Shown here piece by piece: positions 26,233-39,900 of a DNA stretch of 64,000 nt (the first letter of the stretch is position 1; every line of letters starts with the position of its first letter). The stretch covers positions 124,999,928 to 125,063,927 of the forward strand of contig CM068838.1 in NCBI GenBank assembly GCA_028554795.2, in the 5' to 3' direction. The notes under the pieces were generated by a model. That model was not told where the DNA came from and did no database searches. It saw only the letters and a program-made list of their open reading frames with translations. This stretch comes from Sinohyriopsis cumingii. Its lineage: Eukaryota; Mollusca; Bivalvia; Unionida; Unionidae. Position numbers and translations under genes: made by a program.

Positions 26233-27711
26233 CTCGCTGTGTCAATTTATAATTAGACCAGAGATCAGTGTAACATTCAAACATTTACAGACAATGGTGT
26301 TTGCGTTTAGTTTTGACAGTGAAGGTGAAACGACAGTTGAAGAGTGACAAAAAGGACATTAATTTTCAAGGATCAAGGATTTCGTTATAAGATCATTTAA
26401 TGGATTTAGAAGGAAAAAAAAGATCAAGAAATGGATTTATAATGAAACATAAAAGTCAGTACACATTATAACTTGGTTTTAAAAATATTGATTGATCAAT
26501 AAATTACCAACAGCAACTCAGACTCACTTCTATACAGGATCTATTTCTAGAAGTTAAAATTTAGGGGGCATATCTCTCCCATCAATTTAAAAATAAGGAG
26601 GGGTGAAGCAATTAATGAAGAAATAAAGGTTGGGCTGGAGAATATAATGCATTGTTTTCTTGCTTTTGTTTGATTTTATTCTACAGCTTGCAGATTTTAA
26701 TATGGAAAGAATTCTGTATGCCAAAAATTTGAGGACAGAAAATGAATGTGAATTTAATGGATTGATGGGGTTTAAAAATATTACAGCTGATTCATTGACC
26801 TGGTAATCACTTATTCAGCATTAGAATAGAAAAAGTCTCATTCATCCAGTCTGTCATGTGACTGTGAGACGTGCCCTTATTATTCACAGGGTTACAGTCA
26901 TTTCAGAATGTACAAAGACAGGACCATTGACACAAGATAATATTTACACGAATTAAATTAATCTTAATGCACTTCACGGTCCCTACTGGTTAACAGCAGT
27001 AGGAAGTAAATTGCCTGGCAATCTGCCTAGCTGAAGCTTTGCCAATTGATCACTTGAGAAATAAGTAAAAATCAAGATGTATATGCATGCAAGTATAAAC
27101 GAAAATGTTGGGCATATTTACTTTACTTATCAGTATATACACACTTTTGGAATGTTATGTAGCTAGAGAGTGCAGGGTGACAATATATATGATCATAAGA
27201 CTCTAAACAGTATACGTGTATCTTTGATTTCTTTTAAAATTAATTTGTTCTGATTTTATTTTGTGTCATAAGGAAAGGCATTTATACTCATAGCATTTGA
27301 GTATAGTATATAGCCTGTATGTCACATCCAACTGCCCACACCATAGATCTTGATCTGCCATAGTATAATGCACCTGCAGATCAGGGTCTATGTTTGTTCT
27401 ACTGATTACTCCTAACAAACTGTACAGACCCAGATCTGCTGGTGCATTATGTGTTGGCAGGTCTGGATCTGTACAGTTTGCAGTTGGACTTGATTTATAA
27501 GCGAGTATATATATAGTAATTTAACATTGATATCATGGCTGGTCTAGGGTACTGAACAACTTATGAAAATGTGAATTTGTTTTGCATGCAACCATTAAAA
27601 AGCCATTGTAAAGAAAAGATTTATTTATTTTAAATAGAGTCTATATCAGAACAGTTAAGCTTTATTCAAATTAACATAGAATAATTTCAGGGCACATTCA
27701 CCTCTTTACAG
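26233..27711. other. Upstream region of the ARM-TIR gene
   Basis: AT-rich. An imperfect foldback at 27369-27446 pairs TGCACCTGCAGATCAGGGTCT with AGACCCAGATCTGCTGGTGCA at most positions. CTCTTTACAG ending at 27711 is a good acceptor, so a 5' untranslated exon probably lies upstream. Confidence 0.5.
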
Positions 27712-27727
27712 ATGTTATGTCTTTGTG

Positions 27728-28209
27728 ATGGGTTGTGGACCTAGTACCCCTGTTGAACGAGTCATCAAAGATGCCTCAGCAGCTACACAGCCACATGCAG
27801 TAATTAATATTAGAGGCAATCGCGAACAACAGAACATCATAAATAAACAGGATTCTGGATCTGAGGGATACGCATCAGATGATAGTAAGTCGGATACATC
27901 ACAGCAAGACATTGCAGAGATGCTGGAACCCGAGGCAAAACAGAAATCTTTATTAAGGACTGTTTCAAGCATGCAAGCTGAGGATGCTCAAAACCTTGTC
28001 AGAAAATACCCCGAGTTGAAGCCAGTGCTCAAATCCTTTAATGACACTATCTCCATTCTTAGTCAGGAGAAGAAATGGACGGAAGATCATAATGAAACTT
28101 ATTTGAAAGAAGTACAAAAGACCTTGAAACAAAACCTGCTGGATAATTTTCAAAAGTTCAATCATGAAGAAAAACGGTTGGTGATGGGAAATCACCTTGT
28201 TGATGAAGG
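27728..28209 (+). CDS. ARM-TIR protein (SARM1-like), coding exon 1
   Basis: Start chosen at ATG 27728, giving MGCGPSTP: glycine 2 for myristoylation and Cys 3 for palmitoylation, so the product is probably membrane-tethered. A polar, Ser/Asp-rich region follows (SDDSKSDTS), then helices leading into the repeat domain (ARKYPELKPVLKSF-like, LSQEKKWTEDH). The donor GGGTAAGT ends the exon after 482 coding bases (phase 2). Its 160 residues show no mitochondrial targeting signal, unlike vertebrate SARM1. Confidence 0.82.
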
Positions 28210-28307
28210 GTAAGTAAGTATATGTTAAACATTTAGCATCATTTTTGTTTAAAGTTTAGACTACTGCATGGAGAGGATAGCTGTACACTGACATGATTAG
28301 AATTAAA

Positions 28308-28605
28308 ATGTGTGTGTGTGTGTGTGATTTGGAGTTTTAACCTAGCTTTAACAATTTTTCAGTTATATCGCTATGATGTCTGCAGTGTGGCAGTTTATAA
28401 TGATGTCTAGCACTGGGGCATCATGTAGCATCATGTTCCACCCAGTTATGTCACATGTCAGCAGGCCATCAGGTCCTAACACTTAAGCTCTTAATGCTGA
28501 GCACCTAGTGAGGCAGCTGTTGGTACCATTTTTATAAGTTTTTGGTATGACTTGGCAGGTGATCGAACCCATGACCTCCCACATCTTAAGCAGTGATATT
28601 AAATT
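28308..28605 (-). mobile_element. Second SINE family, tRNA-derived, minus strand
   Basis: Contains GATCGAACCCATGACCTCCC, the complement of a tRNA B box region, at its right end, and a TG repeat at its left end. A second copy runs off the window at 63790. Confidence 0.6.
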
Positions 28606-28795
28606 TAAGACAGTAAAATTTTATACCATTTCAGTGCCAGGACACTAGAAATTGTTTTACGGTCACGGAATTTGTTATTGTCCAAGCATTTGCTTGTAAT
28701 GATGTTTATACACAAAATAAAAGACCACCTCTTTACATTCCTCAGCTTTTTGCTTCACAAAGATCTTTTATTCTTTATTCTTCCTGCAGCTGGAA

Positions 28796-29050
28796 GGGGC
28801 CCCCGAGTGGCCGAGTGGTCTAAAGCGCTCTCCGTTACGGATCACTGCCATCTTACCTCTATCTGTGCTGGTTCGAGTCTTAGATTCAGCCAATGTGGGT
28901 ATGTGAGAAAGCTTTCCAGTAGCTTCTCGTGGGTCGGTGATTCTTTCGGGGGTTTTCCTGGGTTCTTCCTCCACCATTAATATTGGCCGCCATGTATAGC
29001 CTATTGTGTGCTGAAAAATGGCGTTAAACCCCACAACAACAACAACAGCA
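28796..29050 (+). mobile_element. tRNA-derived SINE (family 1), best copy
   Basis: Head: CGAGTGGCCGAGTGGTCTAA (A box) and GGTTCGAGTCT (B box), as in Ser/Leu-type tRNA genes. The body has GGGTATGTGAGAAAGCTT and TTCTTCCTCCACCATTAAT; the tail is GGCGTTAAACCCCACAACAAC. Other copies are listed separately. Confidence 0.85.
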
Positions 29051-29354
29051 ACCTGCAGCTGGAGTTACACATGCCTATGCTATTATTAGAACCTTAAACT
29101 TGTACACCAATACAGAATGGACATGAAAAGAATTAATTCCAATCCCTTTTAAGAATAAAAATCAGTGGCATCAGTTGAACTTTTTTCTTGTCTTCAATAC
29201 CTTAAAACCCCATATTCATTCTCATTGTAAATTTATGTTGCATCATTTACAATTAATTGCATTTTAAAGCATAACCTTTACAAAATGTAGCACGTATTTT
29301 ACCTGCCTACCTTGTACCTATCATTAATTTTCCCAACTGTTCAGGAGTGAATTA

Positions 29355-29860
29355 ATGATCATGTATGAAATGAACAATGATCCTGTGGAATTTATGAAAT
29401 TGAAATGATTACTACTATACACACAGACAGTATTGTCATGGACAGATCGTGTATGAAATGAACAATGATCCTGTGGAATTTATGAAATTGAAATGAATAC
29501 TGCTATACACACATACAGTATTGTCATGGACAGATCGTGTATGAAATGAACAATGATCTTGTGGGATTTATGAAATTGAAATGATTACTGCTATACACAC
29601 AGACATTATTGTCATTGACAGATCGTATCCTGTGGAATTTAAGAAATTGAAATGATTACTGCTATACACACAGACATTATTGTCATTGACAGATTGTGTA
29701 TGAAATGAACAATGATCCTGTGGAATTTAAGAAATTGAAATGATTACTGCTATACACACAGACATTATTGTCATTGACAGATCGTATCCTGTGGAATTTA
29801 AGAAATTGAAATGATTACTGCTATACACACAGACAGTATTGTCATGGACAGATCAATAGA
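29355..29860. repeat. Minisatellite, about 88-bp unit
   Basis: Repeats around TGGAATTTATGAAATTGAAA, CTATACACACAGACA and TATTGTCATGGACAGATCG; some units lack about 22 bp. About six copies in an intron. Confidence 0.85.
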
Positions 29861-30234
29861 TAATAAGAAAACAAGCAATGATCTTATTGAAAATAATTTT
29901 TAAGAAGATTGTACATTCAGATGCAGGAGTTACTGTTACTTACTGGTTGGCTTGCTGGACTCATGACCAGAATGTTGTGTTCAAATCCAACAATATGATC
30001 AGCCTGAGCCAGCTACTGTTTATTGTCCCTGGCAAGAAACTTCTCCAGTTACCTCTCAGCCATGTGTAACCTTCCACGTTGCTGTATTGTAGAACACTAC
30101 ATCCACATCTAAATATAGCACATAAATTCATAAGTGTGATCTTGGCGTAAAATGTGAAATGAAAAAAGGGCAATAATAGCCCTTTCTCTGTCTATTGATC
30201 ACATTTTGTGATAATATGTACGTACTCTCATCTT

Positions 30235-31200
30235 TAGATCTAGTCATCATAGAGCTGAAGAACCTCTGGAATGTCCATCTAACAGCTAAATGTGTTATCT
30301 ATTTATTGGTACTCCTACTAAACTACATGGAGGATTGCCATGAAACTTTTGGTCCTAAATGATTAATGATGCTGCTTTTACAGTGGCCAGCTTGAAATCC
30401 TCTTATTGCTAAACCTGACTAGATGGTCATATCAACCTATGGGTTTGGAACTAAGAATTGTTATGATATATCTAGTTGGTTCTAAATGAAAATGGTTTCA
30501 ATCTGACATCCAGTATGGCAGCTTTCTTGATAATCTTATTATCGCAGATCCTGAATATACAGACATATCAACATTGGGATTTCACAAGAAGATTACTCTT
30601 GTGTCTAGTTGGTCCTAAATGAAATTGATGCCATTCTTAATACAGTATGACTTTCGTGGTGGTTATTTTAAACATGTAATTGTTACTCCTTGGTTTCAAT
30701 ACATGTAATTGTTTTCACCAATAAAATGATGATGTCTATTTGGTCCTAAATGAAAATGGTGTGAATATGACATCCAGTATGGCCTCTGTGGCAGCCATTT
30801 TGAAAATCTTGTTATTGCTGTTCCACTTTGGTTTCATTATAGGATTTTCACAAAAAGACTTCTTATGATAAGTAGTTGGTTCTGAGTGACAATGTTATTC
30901 TGACATCTGACATCCAATATGGTCACCATGGCAGCTGACTTGAAAATCAAAATAGCTACTGTTTCTAAGTGTTTTCACCATTAGACTTCTTATGTTATCC
31001 GGGTGGTCATTTTGTAAATTGTGCCAGTCTTGCATCATATATAGATACCATGACAGTTCAACTCCTTGTTAATGGAAGGTTGTATTAACTTTTGGTTTCA
31101 CCAGAAGATGTCTAGTTGGCCCTAAAAGAAAATATTGCCAATTTTAACTCCGGCATGGAAAAGTGGGCAATTTGAGAATTTTATTGCTTGAGAATATCAG
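30235..31200. repeat. Degenerate tandem repeat, related to 48230-49110
   Basis: Units of about 120 bp with phrases such as CTAGTTGGTCCTAAATGAAA, GACATCCAGTATGGC and TTGAAAATCTTGTTATTGCT recur loosely. The same phrases occur in another intron at 48230-49110. Confidence 0.7.
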
Positions 31201-31677
31201 AAATGGTTTCAGCACTAAGCAGTTAAAAAGAAGAAATGGTCTTATCTGGGATGCCTGGAAATTCTTTTCAGACAGTAGAGTCTGGTCAGCATGTTTTAGA
31301 GGCATCCATCAGCTAAGGGCTCCATAATCACGGTCCATCTTGTTGTAACCCGCTAATTTGGACTGTTTAACTGTTCATTAATTTTTACAGTAAATTTTGG
31401 AAAACCAGTTGGAATCATTTTTACAGGAAGAATACATTTTTAATCAAAATTAATGTTCTTCAAAATCATTTACATTTTGAAGTTCTTCTGAATGCTTGAC
31501 TTTGAATAACAGGTTTAAGTGTATGTTAAATGCCTAGTTAAAAACCACCCAAATCTATTATGTTTGACCAAAAATATTACTTAATGTTTATTTTTTAGGT
31601 ATTAATATAGGTGCATAATTAGAAATTATATTTCATTCTCAGTCAGAAAATATGCAGTCTTTCCTTAAATCTTTCAG

Positions 31678-31930
31678 GTTTCCAAAACTGCTTTATAAGT
31701 TCTATGTGTATGTCTTTGATGCTGCAGACATACAAGCTTTTGACAATATGTTGGCACAGGAGGCTGAAGAAGATGAAACTCTAATTATTCTCATGATAAT
31801 CAGAGAAATATTCTGGAATTTCTCCGACAGCTGCCCAGCCTTTAGCAGAGCAGTTGCAGTGACAGGACTTTTCAAATATTTGATTGATGATCTGTTAGCA
31901 ATTAAGGAAGATGGCTTGGAAGATTTGGAG
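31678..31930 (+). CDS. ARM-TIR protein, coding exon 2
   Basis: Bounded by CTTTCAG and GTAAGA. It completes the split glycine codon of exon 1 and reads GFPKLLYKFYVYVF... with helical ARM/HEAT-type content (IREIFWNFSDSCPAFSRAVAVTGLFKYLIDDL). It ends in phase 0. Confidence 0.85.
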
Positions 31931-31959
31931 GTAAGACAGTTTTGTCCCATGTCTGTACG

Positions 31960-33215
31960 ATGATGATTGTCTGTCTATCTGCTTGAAACAGTGTCCTTTT
32001 AAATAGCTTGTCTGCCTGCCCTTTATCTGCTTGAAATAGTATCCTTTTAAACAGCTTGTCTGTCTGTCCTTCCTCTGTTTGAAATAGTGTCTTTTTAAAT
32101 ATATTGTCTGTCTGTCCTTCCATCTGTTTGAAATAGTGTCCTTTTAAACATCTTGTCTGTATGTCCTCCCATCTGTTTGAAAGTGTCCTTTTTAAACATT
32201 TTGTCTGTCTGTCCTTCCATCTGTTTGACACAGTGTCCTTTTAAATAGCTTGTCTGTCTGTCCTTCATCTTCTTGAAACAGTGTCCTTTTAAACAATTGT
32301 ATGTATGTCCTTCCACCTGTTTGAAATAGTGTCCTTTTTAAACATCTTGTCTGTCAGTCTGTCCTTCCATCTGTTTGAAATAGTGTTCTTTTTAAACATC
32401 TTGTCTGTCTGTCTGTCCTTCCATCTGTTTGAAATAGTGTCCTTTTTAAACATCTTGTGTCTCTCCTTCCATCTGTTTGAAATAGTTTCCTTTTAAATAG
32501 CTTGTCTGTCTGTCCTTCATCTGCTTGAAACAGTGTTCTTTTAAACTTTGTCTGTTCTTCCATCAAAAGTGTATATATTGTGTGGTCACTTCAAGTAACA
32601 TGAGTCCCTCAGAGGACCTATGCTCTGTGCTCTTCCATCTGCTTGAAATAGTGTCCTTTTTAAACATCTTGTCTCTCTGTCCTTCCATCTGTTTGAAACA
32701 GTGTCCTTTTTAAACATCTTGTCTCTCTGTCCTTCCATCTGTTTGAAATAGTGTCCTTTTTAAACATCTTGTCTGTCTGTCCTTCATCTGCTTGAAACAG
32801 TGTCATTTTTAAACATTTTGTCTGTCTGTCCTTCCATCTGTTTGAAATAGTGTCCTTTTTAAACATCTTGTCTCTCTGTCCTTCCATCTGTTTGAAATAG
32901 TGTCCTTTTTAAACATCTTGTCTCTCTGTCCTTCATCCGCTTGAAACAGTGTCCTTTTTAAATATCTTGTTTGTCTGACCTTCATCTGCTTGAAACAATG
33001 TTCTTTTAAACAGCTTGTCTGTCTGTCCTTCCATCTGTTTGGAACAGTATCCTTTTTAAACATCTTGTATGTCTGTCCTTCATCTGCTTGAAACAATGTT
33101 CTTTTAAACAGCTTGTCTGTCTTTCCTTCCATCTGTTTGAAATAGTGTCCTTTTTAAACATCTTGTCTGTCTGTCCTTCCATCTGCTTCAAATAGTGTCC
33201 TTTTTAAACAGCTGA
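31960..33215. repeat. Minisatellite, about 50-bp unit, about 25 copies
   Basis: Units read CTTGTCTGTCTGTCCTTC, CATCTGTTTGAAATAGTGTC, CTTTTTAAACAT with small variation. The array starts about 30 bp after the donor of exon 2. All open frames across it are repeat artefacts. Confidence 0.95.
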
Positions 33216-35174
33216 ATTAAAATTCCAAAACTTGGCAACATAAGTTGCACTTGCAATAGATGTCTGAAAGAGAAATTTAGTTTTGGGGCATTTCCTTGAG
33301 GATCTCGGGGAGGATGAACAGAGGTCAGATTATATACTAATTGCAATTACAGTGATCTATTTTATTTCTTTCTGGTCTGTAACTAAACATTACACATGCA
33401 ATCATGGCAGGTATATACATAATGTGTTATAGATGTTGGGCTTCATCCCCAGGTACTTTGGTCAAGAATGGGTGGAGTTGATGATATACAATAAACAGTA
33501 TGGGAGTTAGCTTTGGCTCTAATATATCACTAATTTCATGCAGGGAATCTTTGTTGGAAATTCCAGTGATCGTGGGACTCCTCCTTTACCAAATGTATAC
33601 ATGAAATAGAAGAGAGCATACTCAAATTCCAAGTAAAGCAGGGTAGAAGAATAATTTATTAAGCTCCATAAAAGAAACAGTATAAATATTTTGTGGATAA
33701 CAGTCTTATATGTGTAAAGATTTGAATATATTGTAGTATTTTTGCTGAAACAGATGTTTTCAACTTTGCAAACATGAGACTGTTAACTCCATTTTACTGA
33801 GATGCTACTACTTTACTACAGCAATGCAGTGTACAAATTATGCAAAATTTGTATGAATTCATATACCAGGAAAGCAGTGATGCACAGGTACTCTTGTAAA
33901 TTAGATCAAAGATGCACATATAGAAGTAGAATCAGTGCAGCATGCAATTTTATTTCAACTGATAAGATAAATTGAAGAAAAAAGGATCTGCAAAGAAATT
34001 AAAGGGTAAGAATACATATTTTGATAAAAATTATTTTTGGAAAAAGCCGATTATGGCATTGATAGACTTAAAATCCTAATACAACATTGTGGAACTGCTG
34101 AGAAATCTGGCATAGTAGTCAGCAGTGCACTGTTTCAAGAAAATGAACTTTGGCAGAGTTCATGTCAGTGAAAAATCTTATTTTGAACTGATATATCCAA
34201 GAGATAATACCTATGAGCTGTGGAAAATTGTACATCACGGTCATAAAGAACAGTTTCCCAACTTGTTCAGGCTAGGTATTAGCTAGACATTCGTTGGCTT
34301 CTTCAGATGGCAGTAGACTGTGAAAGGGGGTTCTCATCACGAACACTATTCATACATTGATGAGGAATAGATTAACAACAGGAACAGCCAGCATATGATG
34401 TATATCCAACTACACGGGAAATCTTTTGAGGATTTTGATTTCAGTATAATCACAGTGATATCAAAGATTTGAACAGTGTGTTTTACTGCTGAAAATTTTG
34501 ACAGCATTACAGTGACAGATCTGTTTGTTATGGATTTTGAAACATCTACCAAGGAGTGTTTTGTAGACATACTCTTGATTCTACAGCTGAAGACAGAATA
34601 TTATGAAAAAAAAATTGTATGAGTGCAATAAAATGTTAAGTATTCTCCTCCTTATGAACTTGTTCATACAGGACTTGTATTGAATAGATTAAAATATATA
34701 TTGGAAGAGATAATGTTCACCCTAACAGCAGAAATATAATGATATATCATTAAAGAGATTCTTAACTTGTAGCTCAGCAAAATTAACATGAAATGACAAA
34801 TCCATTATACAGTCAAATGTACAGTACCTTTGTTTATAGCTAGCTTATTGTACCTTTATGTGAAAAGAGGGGGAAAACTTGTACAACTCTCTCTTGTTAT
34901 AAGGTAGTAATTGACATCCGTAACTTACAACTGCTTGATGTACTAAACTTCCTTAAATAGGTATGTAACAGTAAATTGTTTGAATTACTATATTTTTTTA
35001 AATCTAATTCATATTTTATGCAACTATGTCACCATGGACAATTTATATAAACAGTTGTTCCTCAATAACTTCTCTCTTTCTATTGGGAGCTGTCATGACA
35101 TAAAGTTAGTGTATTTCAAAGTGATTTTTAGATTAGTTTCATATACCTTAGCCGACAATTTTTTCACACTGCAG
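33216..35174. other. Intron sequence, nothing recognised
   Basis: AT-rich intron between exons 2 and 3; no repeat family identified. Confidence 0.6.
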
Positions 35175-35316
35175 GCAGCGTCAGATCCCTTTGCATTCAA
35201 CTCAGCTGTGGCAATTTTGCATAACTGTGCCCACAATCCAGACACAGAGCGAAAAATCTACCGTGATGTTAAAGCTGTTGACAGTCTTCTACCATATTTA
35301 GAGTCAAAGCAACCGA
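35175..35316 (+). CDS. ARM-TIR protein, coding exon 3
   Basis: Acceptor CACTGCAG, donor GTGAGT. Phase 0 start, phase 1 end. Encodes AASDPFAFNSAVAILHNCAH..., an armadillo repeat (helix, then NPDTERKIYRDVKAVDSLLPYL). Confidence 0.85.
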
Positions 35317-35523
35317 GTGAGTATTAGTATTCTATCTGAAAATTTCCACTTGGAACTTGCCAGGAATTTACTCAGGATGTCTTATGTCGACTTGGTTCAG
35401 ATTGACTCTGATTATTATCTTGATGATTGCTAGACTAGTATACATGATAAAAATTATATCCAAATTAGATAAAATGTTAACTAAATTTTATTGCTTTTAT
35501 GCAGTATCAGGGCTTGAAATTTG

Positions 35524-35695
35524 CATTAGCCCACTAGCCCGAGGCTAGTAAATTTCCCGTCAGACCAGAAGTGTTCATAATTTTAATAATCTTATAGATA
35601 ATAAAGTTAGCCCGCTAGCCCAAGGCTAGTAAATTTCCAGTCAGACTAGAAGTGTTCATAATTTTAATAATCTGATAGATTATAAAGTTTCAGTT
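35524..35695. repeat. Tandem duplication, about 85-bp unit
   Basis: TAGCCC-CTAGCCC-AGGCTAGTAAATTTCC and AGAAGTGTTCATAATTTTAA occur twice in a row with a few changes. Confidence 0.85.
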
Positions 35696-36449
35696 GTCAC
35701 CAGTCAGCATTTTTTGCTTTCATGGGTAATTTTAAAAAATGTTCAGACAATGTCCAAACTTTCTGAGCTAATTGCATAAATTGCTGAGATTCAGATGTTC
35801 CTCTGGAAGGTTGAGACTGTTAGGATTTGACTTGTCATATTTCAAAACAGGGCCCTGTAAATCTTTTGTTAGACTAAGTTTAGTTACCACCATTGTATTG
35901 CCTTAGTCATCAAAATTCCTATTGTGGTTAACCATTCCATCTTTAAATGATTATCAGTCATGGAGACACATATTTCGCTCAAATATTCATATTGTTTGTA
36001 AGCATGTTGTGAAAACCTGCATTATTAAATGCCAATACTGTTATAATGTGTGATATTCTCACCCAGCCTCTACTGTTGTATGACAGGCACAGTCTTAAAT
36101 TGTTTGTCTGTGAAGTTATTTTGGGTGGGTATTGAATTAAAAATCATATTGCGATATATTACAGTACTGTATTAAGCAAAATATTGCAATATATTGATTT
36201 AAGAAAGAATTAGAGATTACTTTTAATTTATTGAAATAAATGCAAACTGCAAAAAAAGTGATTAAAATAATTTAATTACATAATTAAAATGCAGTAGAGA
36301 AAATGAATAAAATAGCTGCGATCCAATACAGAAGTAAAGAGTTACTATATAACTCTTTTGTCCGAACAGTTGACAGTTTGTGGTTTACTGTTTGATAAAC
36401 GCAGATGCATAAAACTGCAGATTGGTCTTTTCATTGTCACTTTACCCAT

Positions 36450-36915
36450 TGTAGTTCAAACTGAACTGCCTTGAAAATCACAGTATGGAGCTTCATATTT
36501 GTATTTTAAGAAGATAAGAGCATCAACATGATTTAGTTTTAGGGCTGAACATTGTGCATTTACTATATCTCCATTAGTAGAGAACACCCTCTCTGAAGGG
36601 ACACTTGTTGCTGGGATGCACAATAAGGATTTAGCAAGCTTAGCTAATATAGGAAATCTCTGATCATGATTTTTCCACCATTGAAAAAGTTTAGAATTCA
36701 AGGGAATTTACAGAAACACTCTAATATAGTTCTTAAGCTCTTCTTCCTTTGTGTTTTTGAAGTCTCAACACCAGTTATGTAGACATCATCAAGAAGTTCT
36801 TGCATGCCAGAACAACAGGTACCTTTATCTATCATATCACTCTGACCAATGTCTGACTTGAGTTTCTTGCAAACTGGTTGAACATCCTTAGCAGCAGAAT
36901 TGGCAGACATACATA
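36450..36915 (-). pseudogene. hAT transposase remnant (dimerisation domain)
   Basis: The minus-strand frame 36456-36701 encodes WWKNHDQRFPILAKLAKSLL then CIPATSVPSERVFSTNGDIV, the hallmark C-terminal dimerisation domain of hAT (ZBED-like) transposases. The frame just upstream on that strand (36698-36910) continues the protein in another phase, so a frameshift separates them near 36700. The catalytic part is missing. Dead fragment in an intron of the host gene, in antisense. Confidence 0.88.
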
Positions 36916-36960
36916 ACTGCTCTGGTAGCTGTGGTAAATGTGGCAGTTCTGACTGCCCAC

Positions 36961-39900
36961 TATCACCTTCGCTTTAACAATGATTTCTGATGTATTCTGC
37001 AAAAGTTTGGTAAAGATTTAATACTTTCATGCATTACTGAGGAAAGTTAAAAAAATATCTCTGGAGTAAAACAAGCCATATAGTATGATCATGTGCCTTA
37101 AAAGACAGATATAGCAGAAGGAAATTGAGGGTCATGGGTGGAATGAAGTATTTGGAAGTTATATACATTATCTCTTATATATTATGATAGAGAGGGTCCT
37201 GTGTCAGAACAGGTCATGGGTGTAATCTAAGGTATTTTTGTCACTCTATATGATTTTTTTCCCCTTCAGATTATTTTTTTTTTTCTCAACATCATGCTCA
37301 AGTTGAGCACCTGTGTTACAATGCTCTCGGGCATTTCTGTGCACTTAAGGTTTCCATCTCCAATATTGAAGCAAAACACATACCAAATTCGACCGATTGA
37401 CAAAAATAAAATACAGCAATGCTTACCATTTGAAAAGGGGCAGTTGTTACCAGAATATTCTGTTCAAAATAATATTAATTTTAGACACAGGGGATACCAA
37501 CCCCGTGTTTTCCTGACTCGCAATATGTCAGCCTATCCTGTGCACAGCGTTGAAAAGATGTAATATTTATTAGTCAGGCAATAGAAATGAAATGCATTAC
37601 TTTGGACTGTTTCTGTCAGCTTTTTAGTTGAGTAATTAGGTCAGATTTATAGCTAGTTTTACAAAATTGAACGTAATAATGCCAATAAATGGCAAGATAT
37701 ATTAAGCAAACAAAACCAATCTTGTAAAAAGGTAAGTAAAGTTCAACATTTTATATAAAAGAATAATCTATTATGTGGAAGAGAAACAACAATGAATAGG
37801 ATGTAACATGTTTGCAACGTCTTGCTGATGGGGAAAAATTACTTTAGAATTTAGAAACAGACTATACGCCGGTGAATTTCTTGAGAATTTATATTCTAGT
37901 GGTAAGTTGACACGTTGGGTAGCAGACGATTTTGTACGTGTGGGACAACTTCTTGCAAAAATGGAAATTTGGATTAAAATGCAGTATGTTGTTTTAAGGT
38001 ATACATTTCCATCTTTTATATAACGTATTTATTTGTATGATTCTAAAAGATACATAGTAAATTGGATTTTCTGGGTTGCTGGTTCAAGAAGGTCATGGAG
38101 TGGGTCTTCATGTTGACATTTAGAATCACATTTTCATATGCATTTAGAGTCAAAATGCCAGATATTTTTGTACACTTTATTAATATCACTTTTCTTAATT
38201 AAATTACGGTCATTCTTTCTTGATTCAAAATGAAGTTTTGACCCAAAATAACATGTGATCCAGTGTTTACAGAAACGATGTATCGTTGTGCAGAATTACC
38301 CGACACGCAGAATTGGCCAACATGGTGGTATATAACGATATGAGCCTCTGTATAAGTAAAGGTTTAATGAAGACAAGTTGATTTTAGAGAAAATTATGTT
38401 TATACAACAGTATATAATTTTGAGGTCTTTTGTCAAAATTTAAATCAACCCTTTTGAAAATGTTTTATAAATGATGAATATTTGACCAGATTGTCTTTAG
38501 AAGATTAGGTTGTTTGAAAAATCTTGTTTGGAATTTTATTGGCACAGATAAATTCAGTGTTAAACTCTTTTCATTACAAGACAAGATTCTAATTATTTGC
38601 TTTGTTTTTTTAATACTGTAATTGAAAATGTACTTTCTATAAAATGCATATATATATCGCTATAGAATTCTTTAGAATGAAAGGTTTGAAAGGAAACAAA
38701 ACATAATTTATGTTCATTATGCAACAAAATAAAGTTAGAATTTTTTTCTCTGTACATTGAAATGACTTCACATGCCAATTTATAGGAATATAATTAAACT
38801 TGTTTTGTGTGATACATGTTGTGGTTTTGTACATGATCGACTTTTCTGACTTAGATGTTTTTGGAGAGCCTTGAAAGAGAAACATATTAAGATTTAGAAA
38901 ATGCATGTTTTATAATCTAAAATGTTCTTTATATCCATTCAGTAATGGTCATATGTGGACCTTGAAAAAAGTAATTTCATTCTGGAAAACCCCAGGAAAT
39001 GACCTGGAAATTTATCTTTAGAAAAGCGTGGGAACCATGTATGTAATGGCCAGGATGTATGAGATCTTTGTTTTTTTTTCTTCTTATTAAGTTATTTGTT
39101 TTTCTGGAAAAAGAAGCTCAGAAATATATTTACTTAGCTATCATTTAATACAGTTAACTTCAGGAGAATCATTGTTTTTCTTGTGAACTTGGAGTGAATA
39201 TTTTAAAGTAACATTGGTGGTTTTCCAAGGCAAGATTTGTACCTCTGAATCAGACCTACCCATCCTCAGGATTTTGCCATAAGTTTGATAAAAATTACCT
39301 TTGAAATACAGACTTACATATTAAAAGGAAAAATTCTGGAAATATGATTGTTGCAGTAAAATCCATATAATTGGCTCGTGTTTTATTTGGATATTTTTCA
39401 CATTAACTTTTAAATTAGTGGATATATCCATATATCCATAGTAACTAATCTTACATGCTTCAACCATGTTTCCAAATTCACAATTCAAGCATGTGTAAAT
39501 TCTAACATAACACATTAATAAATCCACTGGTTTACTATGAAGTAACCTAATAGCGAATTACAAAATGTCTGACCACAAGCTAACAATCTACATAATTACG
39601 CCTTGCATCTAATAATTCTCTATGTTAGGCTCAAGCCCATTTCTTAAATACACATGTAAATGAACACTACAAAGGTAATTCTACATTCTAAATGATCATA
39701 GCAATTAAGTGTACATACTATGAATAATTACATTATGATGCTGTAATATTCTGTAAAATTGAGTAAAAAGCTTACTGACCTTTCAAAGCTTTGTCTTTCC
39801 TTAGAATCTACCGCTAAGTTTTCCAGCCAGATTACAAGTGGCTTTTTTCTTAGAGTAACCCTATTGATGTGCATTCCTTCCAGGAGATGTGCATTCCTTC

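Noticed and set aside
31960-33215. Several overlapping 60-110 codon frames
   Set aside because: All are translations of the 50-bp minisatellite in different phases.
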